Source: JANPBY01 sp963805505
GTDB lineage: Bacteria; Actinomycetota; Actinomycetes; DATJPE01
Reading direction: 5' to 3'
DNA length: 64,000 bases
Assembly (NCBI GenBank): GCA_963805505.1
Contig: CAWDUP010000002.1
Coordinates: forward strand, 310,001 to 374,000
Position 1 is the stretch's first letter. Each line of letters begins with the position of its first letter. A program made the position numbers and the translations under genes. This document shows positions 24,557 to 33,336 of this stretch, piece after piece. Below the pieces are notes generated by a model, which saw only the letters and a list, made by a program, of their open reading frames with translations, did not search any database and was not told the DNA's origin.

Positions 24557-25032
24557 CGGGCGATCTCGGCGGCGATGTCCAGCGGCGCTAGCCGGGACCT
24601 GGCTTCCAGGAGCGCGTCGTCGATCCGGTCGGCCGGCACCAGCCAGGAGACCTCGAACTCGATGCCGTCCACATCCTTGGCGTAGAGCGCCTTCGTGGTG
24701 CCGTGGTCGGTCGCGCCGACCAGCGCTCCTGCCGCCGCCAGACGCTGCTCGTATTCCTGGAGATCTCGCAGCGTTCGTACTTCCCACGCCAGGTGATACA
24801 GCCCCACCGCTCCCCGACCGGCCAGCGACGGTTGAGCGGCGGCTCCGACGCCGAACAGGCCGAGGTCGTGGTCGTTCCTCGAGTCAGGGGCGCGTAGGAA
24901 CACCGCTCCCGGGATGACCTCGGCGTCATCACCCATCGCCGGGGTGAACCCGAGGACGTCCATGTAGAACGCTCCGGAACGCGCCGCGTCCCGCACGTAG
25001 AGGACTGCATGGTTCAGCCGTTTGATGCCCAT
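24499..25032 (-). CDS. VOC-family (glyoxalase/extradiol dioxygenase-like) protein
   Basis: 177 residues (MGIKRLNHAVLYVRDAARSG). Two beta-alpha-beta-beta-beta repeats are visible, with candidate metal ligands H8 (LNHAVLYV), His in GLYHLAWEV and Glu in GIEFEVSW. The AFYMDVLGF and YAKDVDGIEFEVSW segments resemble catechol-2,3-dioxygenase-like VOC proteins. Substrate unknown. The start lies about 20 bases after the broken end of a serine hydrolase remnant and has only a weak ribosome-binding site. Its 3' end overlaps add on the other strand. Confidence 0.85.
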   Translation of the reverse strand: MGIKRLNHAVLYVRDAARSGAFYMDVLGFTPAMGDDAEVIPGAVFLRAPDSRNDHDLGLFGVGAAAQPSLAGRGAVGLYHLAWEVRTLRDLQEYEQRLAAAGALVGATDHGTTKALYAKDVDGIEFEVSWLVPADRIDDALLEARSRLAPLDIAAEIARYGPDTEGGVGVSDPVPSG

Positions 25033-25271
25033 CGTCGGAGCCTACGACGGCAGAACGGCTTGGACACCGACGCGAGGTGGAACATGGTCTCCGGGGCGAC
25101 CGGTGCCCCGGTACGCACATCTCGTACGCCGAACCCGCGCGCGACCACCTCGTCCCCGCGCCTGACCGCAACCGCCAGGCCGGCCGTCTCGTGCGCGGAG
25201 CGGAAGGAGTTGACCAGGGGCCACAGCCGCTCCTCCAACTCGGCACCGAAACTGGCCGGACCCTGGCCCAT
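25014..25271 (-). pseudogene. Truncated serine hydrolase (beta-lactamase family) N-terminus
   Basis: An 85-codon frame whose first 73 residues match the start of class C beta-lactamase/esterase-type serine hydrolases: GLAVAVRRGDEVVARGFGVR, then FHLASVSKPF carrying the SxxK nucleophile motif. Immediately after KPF the similarity stops and the frame continues as an Arg-rich run (CRRRLRRWASNG) into the VOC start. The remaining 250-300 residues of the family, including the YxN motif, are missing. It is best read as the remnant of a deletion. Confidence 0.75.
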
Positions 25272-25306
25272 GCCGGCGAACCTAGCCCTTCGGGGCCGAG
25301 CCCGCG

Positions 25307-26335
25307 TCAGAGGCGGCAGCCGACCAGGCGGGGTTCGGGGACGAGCTCGACGTCGAAGACCGCACGGACCTTGTCGCGCAGCTCGCGCGCGAGCGCCAGC
25401 ACCTCTTCGGTCGTCGCCTCGCCCCGGTTGGTGAGGGCGAGGGTGTGCTTCGTGGAGATCCGAGCGTCGCCATGGCCGAAACCGCGAGCAAAGCCGGCGC
25501 GCTCGATCAGCCAGGCGGCGGACGTCTTGACCCGCCCGTCCGGCTGGCCGAACCGGGGGGCGTCCTCGGGGAGCAGATCGGCCGCGCTGGGGCTGAGCAC
25601 GGGGTTGGTGAAGAACGAACCCACGCTCGCGCAGTCGCGGTCCGAGGGATCGAGGACCATTCCCTTGCTCCGTCGCAGGCCGAGGACGGCCGCGCGAACC
25701 GCCGGGCTGGGGACGCGTCGGCCCACCATGGTGCCGAGAACGCGGGCAAGGTCTGGGTAGGCGATCGGCTGCCCGAGGGTTGAGCGGTCGAGGCGGAGCC
25801 GTACCGAGAGCACCACGAAGCGATCAGTGGACTTGAACACAGATGTCCGATAGCCCAGACCGATCTCATCCGCCCCAAGCTCGCGGCTGAGGTCGTCAAT
25901 CCGATCGTGCACGAGAACAGAGACCAGCGTCTGGCCGACCTCCTGACCGTAAGCGCCGACATTCTGCACCGGGGTCGCGCCGGTCAGGCCGGGGATTCCG
26001 GACAACGCCTCCAGCCCCGACCAGCCCTCCTCGACCGCGCGATCGACCAGGTCGTCCCACGGCTCGCCGGCGGCGACATCGAGCAGCACGTGATCAGCGC
26101 CCTCGTGGACGTCGATGCCGCGCGACCCAAGGAGAACCACCGTCCCTGGAAAGCCGACGTCGGCAACCACGAGGTTGGACCCACCGCCCACGAGCAGCAG
26201 CGGCGTCGCCGAGGCGTCGCACTCGCGTACGGCGTCGACGATCGCTTCCTGGCTGGTGGCCCGAACCACTCGATCGGCCGGCCCGCCCACCCGCAGCGTG
26301 GTCAGCTCGCTGAGCCGCACCTGACCGTCGTCCAT
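25307..26335 (-). CDS. murB: UDP-N-acetylenolpyruvoylglucosamine reductase
   Basis: 342 residues from the ATG at 26335 (MDDGQVRLSELTTLRVGGPA); a GTG six codons upstream (26353) is the alternative. FAD-binding motifs LLLVGGGSNLVV and GIPGLTGATPVQNVGAYGQE are clear. The catalytic serine segment GSFFTNPVLS and the glutamate-containing C-terminus (NRGEATTEEVLALA) are present. MurB reduces UDP-GlcNAc-enolpyruvate to UDP-MurNAc in peptidoglycan synthesis, using NADPH. It follows the MaoC dehydratase genes closely. Confidence 0.95.
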   Translation of the reverse strand: MDDGQVRLSELTTLRVGGPADRVVRATSQEAIVDAVRECDASATPLLLVGGGSNLVVADVGFPGTVVLLGSRGIDVHEGADHVLLDVAAGEPWDDLVDRAVEEGWSGLEALSGIPGLTGATPVQNVGAYGQEVGQTLVSVLVHDRIDDLSRELGADEIGLGYRTSVFKSTDRFVVLSVRLRLDRSTLGQPIAYPDLARVLGTMVGRRVPSPAVRAAVLGLRRSKGMVLDPSDRDCASVGSFFTNPVLSPSAADLLPEDAPRFGQPDGRVKTSAAWLIERAGFARGFGHGDARISTKHTLALTNRGEATTEEVLALARELRDKVRAVFDVELVPEPRLVGCRL

Positions 26336-26366
26336 GAGGGCGACCCTAGCCACGCCGGGCCGGCCT

Positions 26367-26795
26367 TCAGCCGAGGCGGACTGTCGCCCGGGCCTTGCCG
26401 AGAACCTTGACGCCCTCGGCCGTGGCGGTCAGCTCGACGACCACCGTTCCGTCGTCTCGCTTGTCGGTGACTCGACCGCTGACTTCCAGCGTGGCCCCCT
26501 CGTCATCGTCTGGGACGACGACAGGGCGGGTGAACCGAACGCCGTACTCGAGGACCGCGCCGGGATCCCCTACCCAGTCGGTGACGACCCGCCCGGCTAT
26601 CGCCATTGAGAGCATGCCGTGCGCGATGACGTCGGGAAGTCCCACGGATCTCGCCACGCGCTCGTTCCAGTGGATGACGTTGAAGTCTCCCGAGGCGCCG
26701 GCGTACATCACCAGCGTGACCCGCTTGAGGGGGAAGGACCTGGTGGGCAGCTCGGTGCCAACCTCGACGTCGTCGTGCCGGATGACCGCTGTCAC
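26367..26795 (-). CDS. MaoC-family dehydratase (HadB-like)
   Basis: 142 residues from a GTG start at 26795, one base after the upstream stop and behind GGAGG. The hydratase-2 motif is DFNVIHWNERVARSVGLPD, with the catalytic Asp and His (GASGDFNVIH), followed by AHGMLSMAIAGRVVTDW. It forms a hot-dog fold and dehydrates 3-hydroxyacyl thioesters. The paired gene upstream lacks this catalytic Asp-His motif in full, as in HadA/HadB heterodimers of mycobacterial fatty-acid synthase II. Synteny with rpmG supports the Had assignment. Confidence 0.88.
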   Translation of the reverse strand: MTAVIRHDDVEVGTELPTRSFPLKRVTLVMYAGASGDFNVIHWNERVARSVGLPDVIAHGMLSMAIAGRVVTDWVGDPGAVLEYGVRFTRPVVVPDDDEGATLEVSGRVTDKRDDGTVVVELTATAEGVKVLGKARATVRLG

Positions 26796-26796
26796 C

Positions 26797-27246
26797 TCAG
26801 GCCTCCGGCGCACGGGAGACGATGATGGAGTACGCCGTGACGACTGGTTCGCCGGCCTCGTCGCGAATGTCAGCACGGGTACCGACGATGTCGTTTCCGG
26901 CGACGCTGCGAAGGCTCTCGATGGACAAGGTGGTGACCAGCCGGTCAGCCGCGCCGATCGGCCGGTTGTAGACGAAACGTTCTTCGCCGTGGACCACCCG
27001 GCTGTAGTCGAGACCGAGGTCAGGATCGTGGATCGCGGCAGCCGACGCACGCAGGCTCATGATCGTCGCGAAGGTCGGAGGCGCAATCACGTCGGGGTAG
27101 CCCATAGCCTGGGCGGCCGCAACGTCGCGATAGACGGGGTTCGGGTCGCCGATGGCGTCGGCGAACTCGCGGATCTTCTCCCGGCCCACCTCATACACCT
27201 CGCTCGGCGGGTAGGTGCGACCCACGAAGTCCGGGTTGAGTGCCAT
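26797..27246 (-). CDS. MaoC N-terminal domain dehydratase partner (HadA-like)
   Basis: 149 residues from the ATG at 27246 (MALNPDFVGRTYPPSEVYEV), overlapping the reductase stop by one base (TGATG). It matches the FAS1-type dehydratase region: KIREFADAIGDPNPVYRD, YPDVIAPPTFATIMSL and GEERFVYNRPIGAADRLVTT. Such subunits pair with a catalytic HadB-like protein and shape the acyl-binding pocket. It probably works with the downstream gene in fatty-acid elongation. Confidence 0.87.
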   Translation of the reverse strand: MALNPDFVGRTYPPSEVYEVGREKIREFADAIGDPNPVYRDVAAAQAMGYPDVIAPPTFATIMSLRASAAAIHDPDLGLDYSRVVHGEERFVYNRPIGAADRLVTTLSIESLRSVAGNDIVGTRADIRDEAGEPVVTAYSIIVSRAPEA

Positions 27247-28055
27247 CACATCCCGCCGAGCTGTCCGCCGGTCACCGGGATCGTCACGCCACTGATGAAG
27301 TCTGCATCGGCGGAGACCAGGAAGGCATGCACGTTGGCGATGTCCTCGGGCTGACCGAAGCGTCCGAGCGAGATCAGCGCGAGGGACATCTGTCGCAACT
27401 GCTCGGGGATCCCGAGCTCGGAACCCTCCTCCTTGGCGGCGGTCAGGCGCGTCTCGACGAAGCCGGGCGCCACAGCATTGACGTTGATGCCGAACGGGCC
27501 GAGCTCGCGAGCGAGGGTCTTGGTCGTGGCGATGAGGGCACCTTTGGCGGCGGTGTAGTTGTACTGCCCGGGGTTGCCCATGAGGGCGGCCACCGACGAG
27601 GTGAACGTGATCTTGCGGTGATAGGCCACCGCCCCGTTGGCCGCGATCTCGGCTTTGGCGACGCCGCGTAGATACGGCATCGCCGCGCGCGTGGTGTGGA
27701 AACCGGTGCGCAGGTTGACGTCGAGGACGAAATCGAACGTCTCGTCGTCGAGGTTGTGGAACATCTTGTCTCGGGTGATGCCCGCGTTGTTGACGATGAT
27801 GTCTAGCTTGCCGAACTCTGCGACGGTGGCAGCGACGAGCTCCTGAGCGCCGGCCATCTCGACGGTGTCACCGACGTGGACCGCAGCCGACCCGCCGGCC
27901 GCTGTGATCTCCTCGCGAACCTCGTTCGCCGGGTCGAGGTCGACGTCATTGATCATGACTTGGGCGCCGTCTCGCGCCAGCCGCAGGGCCGTCGCCCGAC
28001 CGATCCCCCGGGCGGCACCCGTGACGATCGCGACCCTGTCGTCTAGACGTCCCAC
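27246..28055 (-). CDS. fabG: 3-oxoacyl-ACP reductase-like short-chain dehydrogenase
   Basis: 269 residues from a GTG at 28055 preceded by GGGAGG (VGRLDDRVAIVTGAARGIGR). The upstream in-frame extension overlaps rpmG in another frame and is excluded. SDR features: NAD(P)-binding TGAARGIG (near residue 12), NNAGI, and the catalytic Ser-Tyr-Lys in TSSVAALMGNPGQYNYTAAK. Between NNAG and the catalytic Ser there is an extra segment (GVAKAEIAANGAVAYHRK). Lying upstream of two MaoC dehydratases, it likely supplies the 3-hydroxyacyl substrate. Confidence 0.88.
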   Translation of the reverse strand: MGRLDDRVAIVTGAARGIGRATALRLARDGAQVMINDVDLDPANEVREEITAAGGSAAVHVGDTVEMAGAQELVAATVAEFGKLDIIVNNAGITRDKMFHNLDDETFDFVLDVNLRTGFHTTRAAMPYLRGVAKAEIAANGAVAYHRKITFTSSVAALMGNPGQYNYTAAKGALIATTKTLARELGPFGINVNAVAPGFVETRLTAAKEEGSELGIPEQLRQMSLALISLGRFGQPEDIANVHAFLVSADADFISGVTIPVTGGQLGGM

Positions 28056-28096
28056 GAAGCCTCCCGGGCTGGCGAACCTGGCTTGGCGTGGAGCTG

Positions 28097-28261
28097 CTAG
28101 CGAGTCTCGCGGTGCGCCGTGTGCTGGCCGCAGTTGGGGCAGAACTTCTTCAGCTCGATGCGGTCCGGGTCGTTGCGGCGGTTCTTCTTGGTGATGTAGT
28201 TGCGGTGCTTGCACTCCGCGCAGGCCAGCGTGATCTTCGGACGTACGTCGGTGGCAGCCAC
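28097..28261 (-). CDS. rpmG: 50S ribosomal protein L33, zinc-binding type
   Basis: 54 residues from a GTG start (MAATDVRPKITLACAECKHR). Two CxxC pairs (CAEC and CPNC) show this is the zinc-containing C+ form. The KKNRRNDPDRIELKKFCPNC region is typical L33. It lies downstream of tRNA-Met and tRNA-Thr, probably cotranscribed with them, and about 40 bases upstream of the reductase gene. Confidence 0.95.
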   Translation of the reverse strand: MAATDVRPKITLACAECKHRNYITKKNRRNDPDRIELKKFCPNCGQHTAHRETR

Positions 28262-28386
28262 GGGGGCCTCAGCTTTCGCGGAACGTTTCGGCGGGGGTCG
28301 ATGTGGCGCGCCAGCAGCGCGCCGAAGGTCCAGGGTAACGGCAGACCGCCGCGCCGCGGAAATCCGCGGGCAGCGCCCTGCACGTG

Positions 28387-28460
28387 TAGCGGAGGCCGGA
28401 CTTGAACCGGCGACACAGCGATTATGAGCCGCTTGCTCTACCTGGCTGAGCTACTCCGCC
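28387..28460 (-). tRNA. tRNA-Met (anticodon CAT)
   Basis: A 74-nucleotide cloverleaf: acceptor GGCGGAG/CTCCGCT (terminal G-T wobble), D-arm AGCTCAGCCAGGTAGAGC, anticodon loop CTCATAA, T-arm GCCGGTTCAAGTCCGGC. The discriminator is A. The CCA end is not encoded (CAC follows). The paired acceptor end argues for elongator rather than initiator tRNA. Confidence 0.95.
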
Positions 28461-28496
28461 CCGAGGGTCCCGCCGCCGACTGCGCGACGCGACCTG

Positions 28497-28572
28497 TGGA
28501 GCCCCTTTACGGAATCGAACCGTAGACCTTCTCCTTACCATGGAGACGCTCTGCCGTCTGAGCTAAAGGGGC
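28497..28572 (-). tRNA. tRNA-Thr (anticodon GGT)
   Basis: A 76-nucleotide cloverleaf: acceptor GCCCCTT/AAGGGGC, anticodon stem TCTCC/GGAGA around ATGGTAA (anticodon GGT), T-arm TACGGTTCGATTCCGTA. The discriminator is T and CCA is encoded. It is 36 bases upstream of tRNA-Met on the same strand. Confidence 0.96.
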
Positions 28573-28742
28573 CAGTCAGCCCGCAAAGCGTACACAACGA
28601 CGGCACCACCCCTCCCACCTTCACTCTTGCTCAACTCCGGTGCCCCCGACTCAGATGCGTTTGCGCCGATGCCAACCGCCAGCCACGATGGGCCGCACAC
28701 CGCAGCGTGGCGCGGTAGGCCGACGCGACCCTTGGAGACAGC

Positions 28743-30860
28743 GTGCAGGTGTGGCCCGGAACCCCGTATCCGCTCGGGGCGACGTACGACGGAGCGGGGA
28801 CCAACGTCGCGTTGTTCTCCTCCGTCGCCGAGCGCGTGGAACTGTGCCTTTTCGAGACGGATGGCACAGAGACCCGGGTCGAGCTCAGCGAGCTCGATGC
28901 TGATGTGTGGCACTGCTACCTGCCGTCGGTCCAACCAGGTCAGCGGTACGGCTTCCGGGTGCATGGCCCCAACGACCCCAAGTCCGGGCACCGCTGCAAC
29001 CCCGCCAAGCTGCTGATGGACCCCTACGCCAAGGCGGTCGACGGTGAGTTCGACTGGGACGAGGCCTGTTTCGGCTACCGGTGGGCGAACCCCGACGAGA
29101 TCAACGAGCTGGACTCCGCGCCGCACGTCCCCAAGTCCGTCGTGATCAACCCCTTCTTCGACTGGGCTGATGACCGGGCGCCGCGGACGCCCTACAACGA
29201 GAGCGTCATCTACGAAGCCCACGTCAAGGGACTGACGATGCGGCATCCGGACATCCCGGAGGATCTCAGGGGGACCTACGGCGCCGTGGCCCATCCGGTC
29301 ATGCTTGAGCACTACTCCCGCATCGGGGTGACAGCGATCGAGCTGATGCCTGTGCAGCAGTTCGTGCAGGACCACCACCTGACCGAGCGCGGACTCTCCA
29401 ACTACTGGGGCTACAACACGTTGGGCTTCTTCGCGCCCCAGGCAAGTTTCTCCGCCAGCGGCACGAATGGACAGCAGGTCGGAGACTTCAAGGCCATGGT
29501 GCGCGATCTGCACCGCGCCGGTCTCGAGGTCATCCTCGACGTCGTGTACAACCACACCGCTGAGGGCAACGACCTTGGTCCGACGCTGTCCTTCCGCGGT
29601 ATCGACAACGCCGCCTACTACCGCCTGGTGGAGGATGCGCCCCAGCACTACTACGACACCACGGGCACGGGCAACAGCCTCCTCATGCGCAGTCCGCACG
29701 TGCTCCAGCTGATCATGGACTCACTGCGGTACTGGGTCCTCGAGATGCACGTGGACGGGTTTCGCTTCGATCTCGCGGCTACGCTCGCGAGGCAGTTCCA
29801 CGAGGTGGACCGGCTCAGCGCGTTCTTCGACCTGGTGCACCAGGATCCCGTGGTGTCGCAAGTGAAACTCATCGCGGAGCCTTGGGACCTCGGCGACGGC
29901 GGATACCAGGTGGGCGGCTTTCCCCCGCTGTGGACGGAGTGGAACGGCCTCTACCGCGATACCGTCCGCGAGTTCTGGCGTGGCGAGTCGGGTTCGGTGC
30001 CGGACTTCGCGTCGCGGATCACCGGCTCCGCCGACCTCTACGAGTCCAGCGGGCGTCGGCCGTTCGCCTCGATCAACTTCGTCACGGCCCATGACGGATT
30101 CACGCTGCGCGACCTGGTCAGCTACGACGAGAAGCACAACGAGGCCAACGGCGAGGGCGGCCGAGACGGCTCCGACCACAATCTGTCCTGGAACTGCGGC
30201 GTCGAGGGGCCGACCGACGACCCGGACGTGCTGGCTCTTCGGGGCCAGCAGCAGCGCAACCTGCTCGCGACGCTCCTGCTGAGCCAAGGGGTGCCGATGC
30301 TGCTGCACGGTGACGAGCTTGGGCGTAGCCAGGGCGGCAACAACAACGCCTACTGCCAAGACAACGAGATCAGCTGGGTCGACTGGACCCCGGAGTCGCT
30401 CGACTACGGCCTGCTCGCGTTCGTCGAGAAGGTATCTCGGCTGCGCCGCGAACACCCGGTTTTCCGGCGCCGCCGGTTCCTGCAGGGAAAGATCGAGGGC
30501 GGCGAACGCGGTCGCGACGTCTCCTGGCTGCGACCCGACGGGGAGCCGATGCGCGATGAGGACTGGGACAGCGGGTTCGCCCGATCCCTCGGAATGCTGC
30601 TCAACGGCGACCAGATGGCCGAGGTCGACGCGCGTGGCGAGCCGCTGGTCGACGACACCTTCCTTCTCCTGCTCAATGCACACGACGAGACGGTTCCGTT
30701 CGTCCTGCCCCACGACGGTGAGACCGGGTGGGTTGTGGAGCTAGACACCCACGAGGACCCGGAGGCGGCAGCCACAGCCGACCAGGCTGAGGAGCTCGAG
30801 AGCCGAGCGGTGCGCAAAGTCGGCGCTCGGGGCATGGTGGTGCTGCGCCGTGCGGCGTGA
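28743..30860 (+). CDS. glgX: Glycogen debranching enzyme GlgX
   Basis: 705 residues from a GTG preceded by GGAGA. Domain order is N-terminal CBM48 (residues 1-115), GH13 barrel with insert, then a C-terminal beta domain from about 590. Catalytic residues: nucleophile D343 in GFRFDLA, acid/base E379 in LIAEPWDLG, and Asp in FVTAHDGFTLRD. GlgX cuts alpha-1,6 branches of glycogen and releases maltodextrins, which TreY and TreZ convert to trehalose. It overlaps treY by 11 bases and heads a three-gene operon. Confidence 0.95.
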   Translation: MQVWPGTPYPLGATYDGAGTNVALFSSVAERVELCLFETDGTETRVELSELDADVWHCYLPSVQPGQRYGFRVHGPNDPKSGHRCNPAKLLMDPYAKAVDGEFDWDEACFGYRWANPDEINELDSAPHVPKSVVINPFFDWADDRAPRTPYNESVIYEAHVKGLTMRHPDIPEDLRGTYGAVAHPVMLEHYSRIGVTAIELMPVQQFVQDHHLTERGLSNYWGYNTLGFFAPQASFSASGTNGQQVGDFKAMVRDLHRAGLEVILDVVYNHTAEGNDLGPTLSFRGIDNAAYYRLVEDAPQHYYDTTGTGNSLLMRSPHVLQLIMDSLRYWVLEMHVDGFRFDLAATLARQFHEVDRLSAFFDLVHQDPVVSQVKLIAEPWDLGDGGYQVGGFPPLWTEWNGLYRDTVREFWRGESGSVPDFASRITGSADLYESSGRRPFASINFVTAHDGFTLRDLVSYDEKHNEANGEGGRDGSDHNLSWNCGVEGPTDDPDVLALRGQQQRNLLATLLLSQGVPMLLHGDELGRSQGGNNNAYCQDNEISWVDWTPESLDYGLLAFVEKVSRLRREHPVFRRRRFLQGKIEGGERGRDVSWLRPDGEPMRDEDWDSGFARSLGMLLNGDQMAEVDARGEPLVDDTFLLLLNAHDETVPFVLPHDGETGWVVELDTHEDPEAAATADQAEELESRAVRKVGARGMVVLRRAA

Positions 30861-33336
30861 CAGTCCGCGTCCAGTACCCACCAGCACCTACCGCGTGCAG
30901 CTGACCCCCGAGCAGGACTTCGCGACGTTGGGTCGGCTGGCCGGGCATCTAGCTCGCCTCGGCGTCAGTCACGCCTACCTCTCCCCGATCCTTGGCTCCG
31001 CCCCCGGCTCCCAGCACGGCTATGACGTCATTGACCACAGCCAGGTGAATGGCGAGCTCGGCGGCGAGGACGCGCTTCGGGCCGCGGCCACCAGGCTAGG
31101 CGAGGCGGGAGTGCACCTACTCGTCGACCTGGTGCCCAACCACATGGCGCTCACGACGCCCGAGTACCGCAACGCCGCACTGTGGGGCGCGTTGCTTGCC
31201 GGCGCCGAGTCGCCCTACGCCAGATGGTTCGACGTGGACTGGGACCTCGAGCGGCCGCTGCTCATGCCCGTCCTCGGGCAGCGAATCGACGAGTGCCTCG
31301 ATGCGGGCGAGATCACATTCGAGCCCTCCGGAGGGCCAGCGGGAGAGCCGGTCGTGCGCTACTACGAGCACGTCCTGCCCGTCCGAGCCGGCACCGAGGA
31401 CCTCCCCCTCGAGGAGCTGCTTGGTGCTCAGCACTATCGCCTGGCGTATTGGCGCACAGCCGACGAAGAGCTCAACTACCGAAGATTCTTCGACGTCGAC
31501 ACCCTGCTGGCGATCCGCGTCGAGGATCCACAAGTTTTCGCCGAGACCCATGCTGTGCCGCTCCGACTCGTCCGCGACGGCGTGGTCTCGGGTCTGCGCA
31601 TCGACCACCCCGACGGGCTGGCTGATCCGGTCGAGTACCTCGACCGGCTCGCCCATGAGACGGGCGACGCATGGGTGGTCGTCGAGAAGATCCTGGTCGG
31701 CGACGAACAGCTTCCTCGCGACTGGCCCTGCGACGGCACCACCGGGTATGACGCGCTGTGGCGAATCGGCGCCCTGTTCGTCGATCCCGCCGGCGAGCCC
31801 GTGCTGCGTGGCTCGTTCGCGGAGTTCACCGGTGTCGCAGACGGCTGGGACCAGACCGTCGAACAGGCCAAGCGCGAGGTGATGAGCGGCCAGCTCGTTG
31901 CGGAGATCGACCGACTGGCCCGGGTCGCCTACGAGATCTGCCAGGAAGAGGTACGACTGCGCGACCACTCGCTGCGGGGGCTGGTGGCAGCGGTTCAGGA
32001 ACTGCTGGCTGCCTTCCCGGTCTACCGCGCCTACGTCCGGCCAGGTCAACCGGCCGGCGATGATGCGGTGGCCGTTCTGGAGCAGGCCGTCCACGACGCG
32101 CTGCAGGTACACCCATCGCTGTCCTCCGAGATCAAGCTCGTGCGCGACATGGCGCTGGGCAAGCTCGGACGAAGCGCTCGCAAGGACGAGTTCTGCAGGC
32201 GTTTCCAGCAGACGTGCGGGCCAGTGATCGCCAAGGGGGTCGAGGACACCGCCGGCTACCGCTGGTTCCCGCTGTCCGGACTCGCCGAGGTCGGTGCCGA
32301 GCCGGACCGGTTCGGCCTGTCCGTGGGTGAGTTCTGCGAGTGGGCGGAGTCTCGCCGGCAGGCTTGGCCCCACACGCTGAACACCCTGTCGACCCACGAC
32401 ACCAAGCGCAGCGAGGACATCCGCGCCCGATTGGCTGTGCTGGCCGAGATGCCCGGTGAGTGGGCGACTTCGGTACGAGCCTGGCGAGACCTCGCTGGCA
32501 CGATCTACCCACCGGTCGCGGGTGACGACGGCGGCCCGGAGGCGGTTCCGGCGTCAGATCCGACGGGTCGGCTGGATTGGCTGGCGTGGCAAACCCTGGT
32601 TGGCGCCTGGCCCATCGATGCCGATCGACTCGGTGATTACCTCGTGAAGGCGGCCCGCGAGGCGAAGTTGGAGACCACGTGGACGTTGCCGAACGAGCAG
32701 GCGGAGACGTACTTCACTGACTTCGCGACCCACGTCACGACCGACGAGGCCATCCGAGGCAGCGTGCAGCAGTTCGTCGAACGGCTGCATCCTGCCTTCG
32801 TGGCCAACGTCTTGGGTCAGCGCGCCGTCCAGTTGGTCATGCCCGGCGTGCCGGACGTCTATCAGGGCTGCGAAGTCGTGAGCCTTCAGCTGGTGGACCC
32901 CGACAACCGCCGAACGGTGGATCAAGAGGCACTCGATGCGGCACTGACACGCGGTCTCGACGGCGATGTCGATCCGACCGGCGACCTGGACGCCGCCAAG
33001 GCGCGGCTCACCGCGCTCGGGCTGCTGCTGCGGCGCGACCATCCGGAGTGGCTGGGCTCGGAAGCTGCGCTGCGCTCGCTCGCCACAGCAGGCACCGCAG
33101 CAGACCACGCCGTGGCCATGGCGCGGGGGGACAGCGTGGTGCTGGTGGCGACCCGCTTCGCGCTGCGACTCGCGGCCGCCGGAGGCTGGCGCGACACCAC
33201 CGTGCAGATCCCCACCGGCCGTTGGCGCTGCGTACTCACGGATCGGGAGCTGGTCTCCGACGCCACTCCCCAGTCAGTGGGGGAGCTCTTGGCGGACTGG
33301 CCGGTCACCTTGTTGGTTCGGGAAGACGGTGAGTGA
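30850..33336 (+). CDS. treY: Maltooligosyl trehalose synthase
   Basis: 828 residues from a GTG inside the end of glgX. GH13 family 26 features: TYRVQLTPEQDFATLGRL, LSPILGSAPGSQHGYDV, DLVPNHMA, the nucleophile D252 in LRIDHPDGL, VEKILVGDE and TLSTHDTKRSEDIRARL. TreY isomerizes the reducing-end alpha-1,4 bond of maltodextrin to the alpha-1,1 trehalose linkage. Length is normal for the family. The stop overlaps treZ by one base. Confidence 0.96.
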   Translation: MRRDSPRPVPTSTYRVQLTPEQDFATLGRLAGHLARLGVSHAYLSPILGSAPGSQHGYDVIDHSQVNGELGGEDALRAAATRLGEAGVHLLVDLVPNHMALTTPEYRNAALWGALLAGAESPYARWFDVDWDLERPLLMPVLGQRIDECLDAGEITFEPSGGPAGEPVVRYYEHVLPVRAGTEDLPLEELLGAQHYRLAYWRTADEELNYRRFFDVDTLLAIRVEDPQVFAETHAVPLRLVRDGVVSGLRIDHPDGLADPVEYLDRLAHETGDAWVVVEKILVGDEQLPRDWPCDGTTGYDALWRIGALFVDPAGEPVLRGSFAEFTGVADGWDQTVEQAKREVMSGQLVAEIDRLARVAYEICQEEVRLRDHSLRGLVAAVQELLAAFPVYRAYVRPGQPAGDDAVAVLEQAVHDALQVHPSLSSEIKLVRDMALGKLGRSARKDEFCRRFQQTCGPVIAKGVEDTAGYRWFPLSGLAEVGAEPDRFGLSVGEFCEWAESRRQAWPHTLNTLSTHDTKRSEDIRARLAVLAEMPGEWATSVRAWRDLAGTIYPPVAGDDGGPEAVPASDPTGRLDWLAWQTLVGAWPIDADRLGDYLVKAAREAKLETTWTLPNEQAETYFTDFATHVTTDEAIRGSVQQFVERLHPAFVANVLGQRAVQLVMPGVPDVYQGCEVVSLQLVDPDNRRTVDQEALDAALTRGLDGDVDPTGDLDAAKARLTALGLLLRRDHPEWLGSEAALRSLATAGTAADHAVAMARGDSVVLVATRFALRLAAAGGWRDTTVQIPTGRWRCVLTDRELVSDATPQSVGELLADWPVTLLVREDGE

